Below, piece after piece: positions 5,047-6,027 of a stretch of 6,027 nt of DNA. Source of the DNA: Chitinophagaceae bacterium (GTDB lineage: Bacteria > Bacteroidota > Bacteroidia > Chitinophagales > Chitinophagaceae). Below the pieces are notes generated by a model. That model searched no databases and was not told the origin of the DNA. It saw only the letters and a list, made by a program, of their open reading frames with translations. The position numbers were made by a program, and so were the translations under genes. The stretch lies in NCBI GenBank assembly GCA_947459455.1, contig CANHEC010000157.1, positions 1 to 6,027 on the forward strand. Reading direction: 5' to 3'. Every line of letters starts with the position of its first letter. The stretch's first letter is position 1.

Positions 5047-5346
5047 ATGTCACTCACCGTTACGCACACTACAGCCGAGCAGCAGTTTGAAGTACTACTG
5101 CCCAATGGCAAAAAGGCCACTATGGTGTACCGCTTTTACAAGCAAGACATCGCCTTTATGCACACCGAAGTGCCTGCCGAATTCGAAGGCCAGGGCATAG
5201 CCGCCAGTATGGCCAAAGCGGCGCTGGCTTGGGCCCGCAGCGAAGGCAAAAAAATAATGCTCTACTGCCCCTATATGAGTGCTTACGTAAAGCGCCACCC
5301 CGAGTACCACGACATGGTAGACAGGGCCTACCACCAGGGGTTTTGA
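5047..5346 (+). CDS. YjdJ/NATD1-type GNAT N-acetyltransferase domain protein
   Basis: A 99-aa single-domain protein of the small GCN5-related acetyltransferase family (COG2388 type, related to bacterial YjdJ and eukaryotic NATD1). The hallmark block is FMHTEVPAEFEGQGIAASM (37-55): HTEVP forms the central strand and EGQGIA (47-52) is a shortened form of the acetyl-CoA pyrophosphate loop R/Q-x-x-G-x-G/A. The second signature, CPYMSAYVKRHPEYHDMV (74-91), matches the C-P-[FY]-x-x-x-[YW]-[IV]-x-[RK]-H-P-E-[YF] tail of this family. Length equals the family norm, so the gene is complete. The ATG at 5047 has no obvious ribosome site. It stands alone on the plus strand, 102 bases after the PurF-like gene, and may be read through from it. 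The acetyl acceptor of this family is not established, so no substrate is assigned. Confidence 0.9.
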   Translation: MSLTVTHTTAEQQFEVLLPNGKKATMVYRFYKQDIAFMHTEVPAEFEGQGIAASMAKAALAWARSEGKKIMLYCPYMSAYVKRHPEYHDMVDRAYHQGF

Positions 5347-5366
5347 GTAGGGCAAGCGTGTATTCG

Positions 5367-5384
5367 CACAGAGAACACAGAGAA
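5367..5384. repeat. Tandem 9-mer CACAGAGAA, two copies
   Basis: CACAGAGAA occurs at 5367-5375 and again, identical and adjacent, at 5376-5384. It opens the repeat-rich intergenic block and resembles degenerate intergenic repeats I recall from other Bacteroidota genomes. Confidence 0.6.
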
Positions 5385-5424
5385 GATTTTTGATATCGGA
5401 GGCCTGATCGCTGATTTGATCTGA

Positions 5425-5505
5425 GGGAGAGAATTTCTCGCAGCGGCGCAGCGTTTCATATTTGAGATTCGAGATTGACAGCCCTCACTTTTTCATTCCT
5501 CATTC
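5425..5505. repeat. Intergenic direct repeat, copy A
   Basis: This copy runs GGGAGA, TTTCTCGCAGCGGCGCAG, TTTGAGATTCGAGATTGACA, CCCTCACTT, TTCATTC. The same blocks appear in the same order in copy B (5560-5649) with scattered substitutions. The region between copies also contains TTATTCC/TTATTCATTC-type sequence. Confidence 0.7.
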
Positions 5506-5559
5506 TGTTATTCCTTATTTCTTATTCATTCTTTACCTGCGTCATTCCGCGAAATCTGC

Positions 5560-5649
5560 GGGAGATGTTTTTCTCGCAGAGGCGCAGAGTTGCATCTTTG
5601 AAATTCGAGATTGGAGATTGACACCCCTCACTTGTTCATTCTTCAATTC
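5560..5649. repeat. Intergenic direct repeat, copy B
   Basis: It matches copy A block by block: GGGAGA, TTTCTCGCAGAGGCGCAG, TTTGAAATTCGAGATT, CCCTCACTT, TTCATTC. It is longer because it carries one extra GAGATTG unit, which suggests slippage within the inner repeat after duplication. Confidence 0.7.
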
Positions 5650-5669
5650 ATCATTCATCATTCATCATT
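5649..5669. repeat. CATCATT heptamer array, three copies
   Basis: Three exact tandem copies of CATCATT at 5649-5655, 5656-5662 and 5663-5669, about 50 bases upstream of the SixA-type start codon. A short array of this kind could change copy number by slippage, but with three units it is more likely just part of the degenerate repeat block. Confidence 0.65.
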
Positions 5670-5719
5670 CCCCATCACCCGCTCCCCGCCCGCCACATTA
5701 TCACTACTTACATCCAGTC

Positions 5720-6027
5720 ATGAAATCGCTGATACTGGTACGCCACGCCAAAAGCAGCTGGGATAGCCCCTCGCTGCTCGATTTTGACAGACCGCTCAAC
5801 GACCGCGGCCTGCGAGACGCTCCCCTCATGGCCCAGCGCCTGCTCGATCGCAAGGTGCACCTCGATCAGCTGGTGAGCAGCACCGCCGTGCGGGCCCTTA
5901 CCACCGCTCAGCTGTTTGCCCGCACCATGGGCCTTGGCGCCCAGCAGCTCACCCAGGTGCCGCAGCTGTACCATGCCAGCCCCGCCGTGTTTCAGCAGGT
6001 CATCGGCAGCCTGCCAGACCAATGGCA
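5720..6027 (+). CDS. SixA-type histidine phosphatase, 3' end missing
   Basis: The ATG at 5720 opens a frame that runs off the window, giving 102 residues of a protein normally about 160 aa long. It belongs to the histidine phosphatase (phosphoglycerate mutase-like) superfamily, SixA branch, whose members remove phosphate from phosphohistidine on signalling or phosphotransfer proteins in the cytoplasm. Seen here: LILVRHAKSSW (4-14) with catalytic His9 and Arg8 of the RH motif (Ala replaces the Gly of RHG, usual for SixA), DFDRPLNDRG (21-30), SSTAVRALTTA (53-63) with the conserved Arg58 of the phosphate pocket, and LYHAS (83-87), where this branch has LYxA. The later catalytic His lies beyond the window. 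The start fits the family because the first strand begins at residue 3. It stands downstream of the repeat block and apart from the acetyltransferase gene. The substrate is not assigned. Confidence 0.9.
   Translation, partial: MKSLILVRHAKSSWDSPSLLDFDRPLNDRGLRDAPLMAQRLLDRKVHLDQLVSSTAVRALTTAQLFARTMGLGAQQLTQVPQLYHASPAVFQQVIGSLPDQW

Larger units (their letters stand above)
5347..5719. other. 373-bp repeat-rich intergenic region
   Basis: No gene is visible on either strand; the minus-strand frame that begins at 5708 is the shadow of the SixA-type gene. The stretch is composed of a tandem 9-mer (5367-5384), two diverged copies of an ~80-90-bp unit (5425-5505 and 5560-5649), a TCCGCGAAATCTGCGGGA segment (5546-5563) and a short CATCATT array (5649-5669). 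No TAnnTTTG promoter match was found ahead of the downstream gene. Confidence 0.6.

Noticed and set aside
5649..5669. Possible CRISPR-like array
   Set aside because: Three contiguous heptamers without spacers are a simple tandem repeat. No cas gene or spaced repeats are present in the window.
5708..6022. 104-aa minus-strand open frame
   Set aside because: Antisense to the SixA-type gene, whose plus-strand catalytic motifs are clear.

Overview
The window looks like a chromosomal segment from a member of the Bacteroidota, probably Chitinophagaceae-like, although the genus cannot be read from it. Three things point there: an exact TAnnTTTG -7 promoter element ahead of the PurF-like gene, a lipoprotein whose signal peptide is followed by a Cys-Lys-Lys-Asp-Asp export-type motif, and a long PurF paralogue of a form I associate with this phylum. 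Start codons are mostly preceded by weak or A-rich leaders instead of strong Shine-Dalgarno sites.

Layout. Bases 1-888 are GC-rich and hold the 3' end of an OsmC-family gene followed closely by an NADPH-dependent FMN reductase, a plausible two-gene thiol/redox operon. From about 890 to 3060 the DNA becomes visibly AT-rich. This islet holds a minus-strand XRE/Cro-type regulator (1001-1228), a 437-bp gap with small palindromes and short repeats, a predicted surface lipoprotein with a Cys-rich, glycine-zipper C-terminus (1666-2382), a small three-helix membrane protein (2404-2673), a doubtful 71-aa ORF (2700-2915) and a good rho-independent terminator (2935-2961). It reads like a small acquired cargo region inserted between housekeeping genes.

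From 3097 the GC-rich core resumes. It contains a 615-aa PurF-like class II glutamine amidotransferase/phosphoribosyltransferase with its own promoter and an overlapping perfect palindrome, then a small YjdJ/NATD1-type acetyltransferase (5047-5346). A 373-bp intergenic stretch of degenerate repeats follows. The last gene is a SixA-type histidine phosphatase, cut by the window end (5720 onward).

How the genes fit together. The two flanking blocks look like ordinary core metabolism and stress functions. The most interesting unit is the lipoprotein plus small membrane protein pair, which may be a toxin/immunity or envelope module. That is an inference from protein architecture and gene order, not a recognised family. 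The PurF paralogue is the second point of interest, because its glutamine site is largely intact and its PRPP loop is exact, but other canonical PurF signatures are altered.
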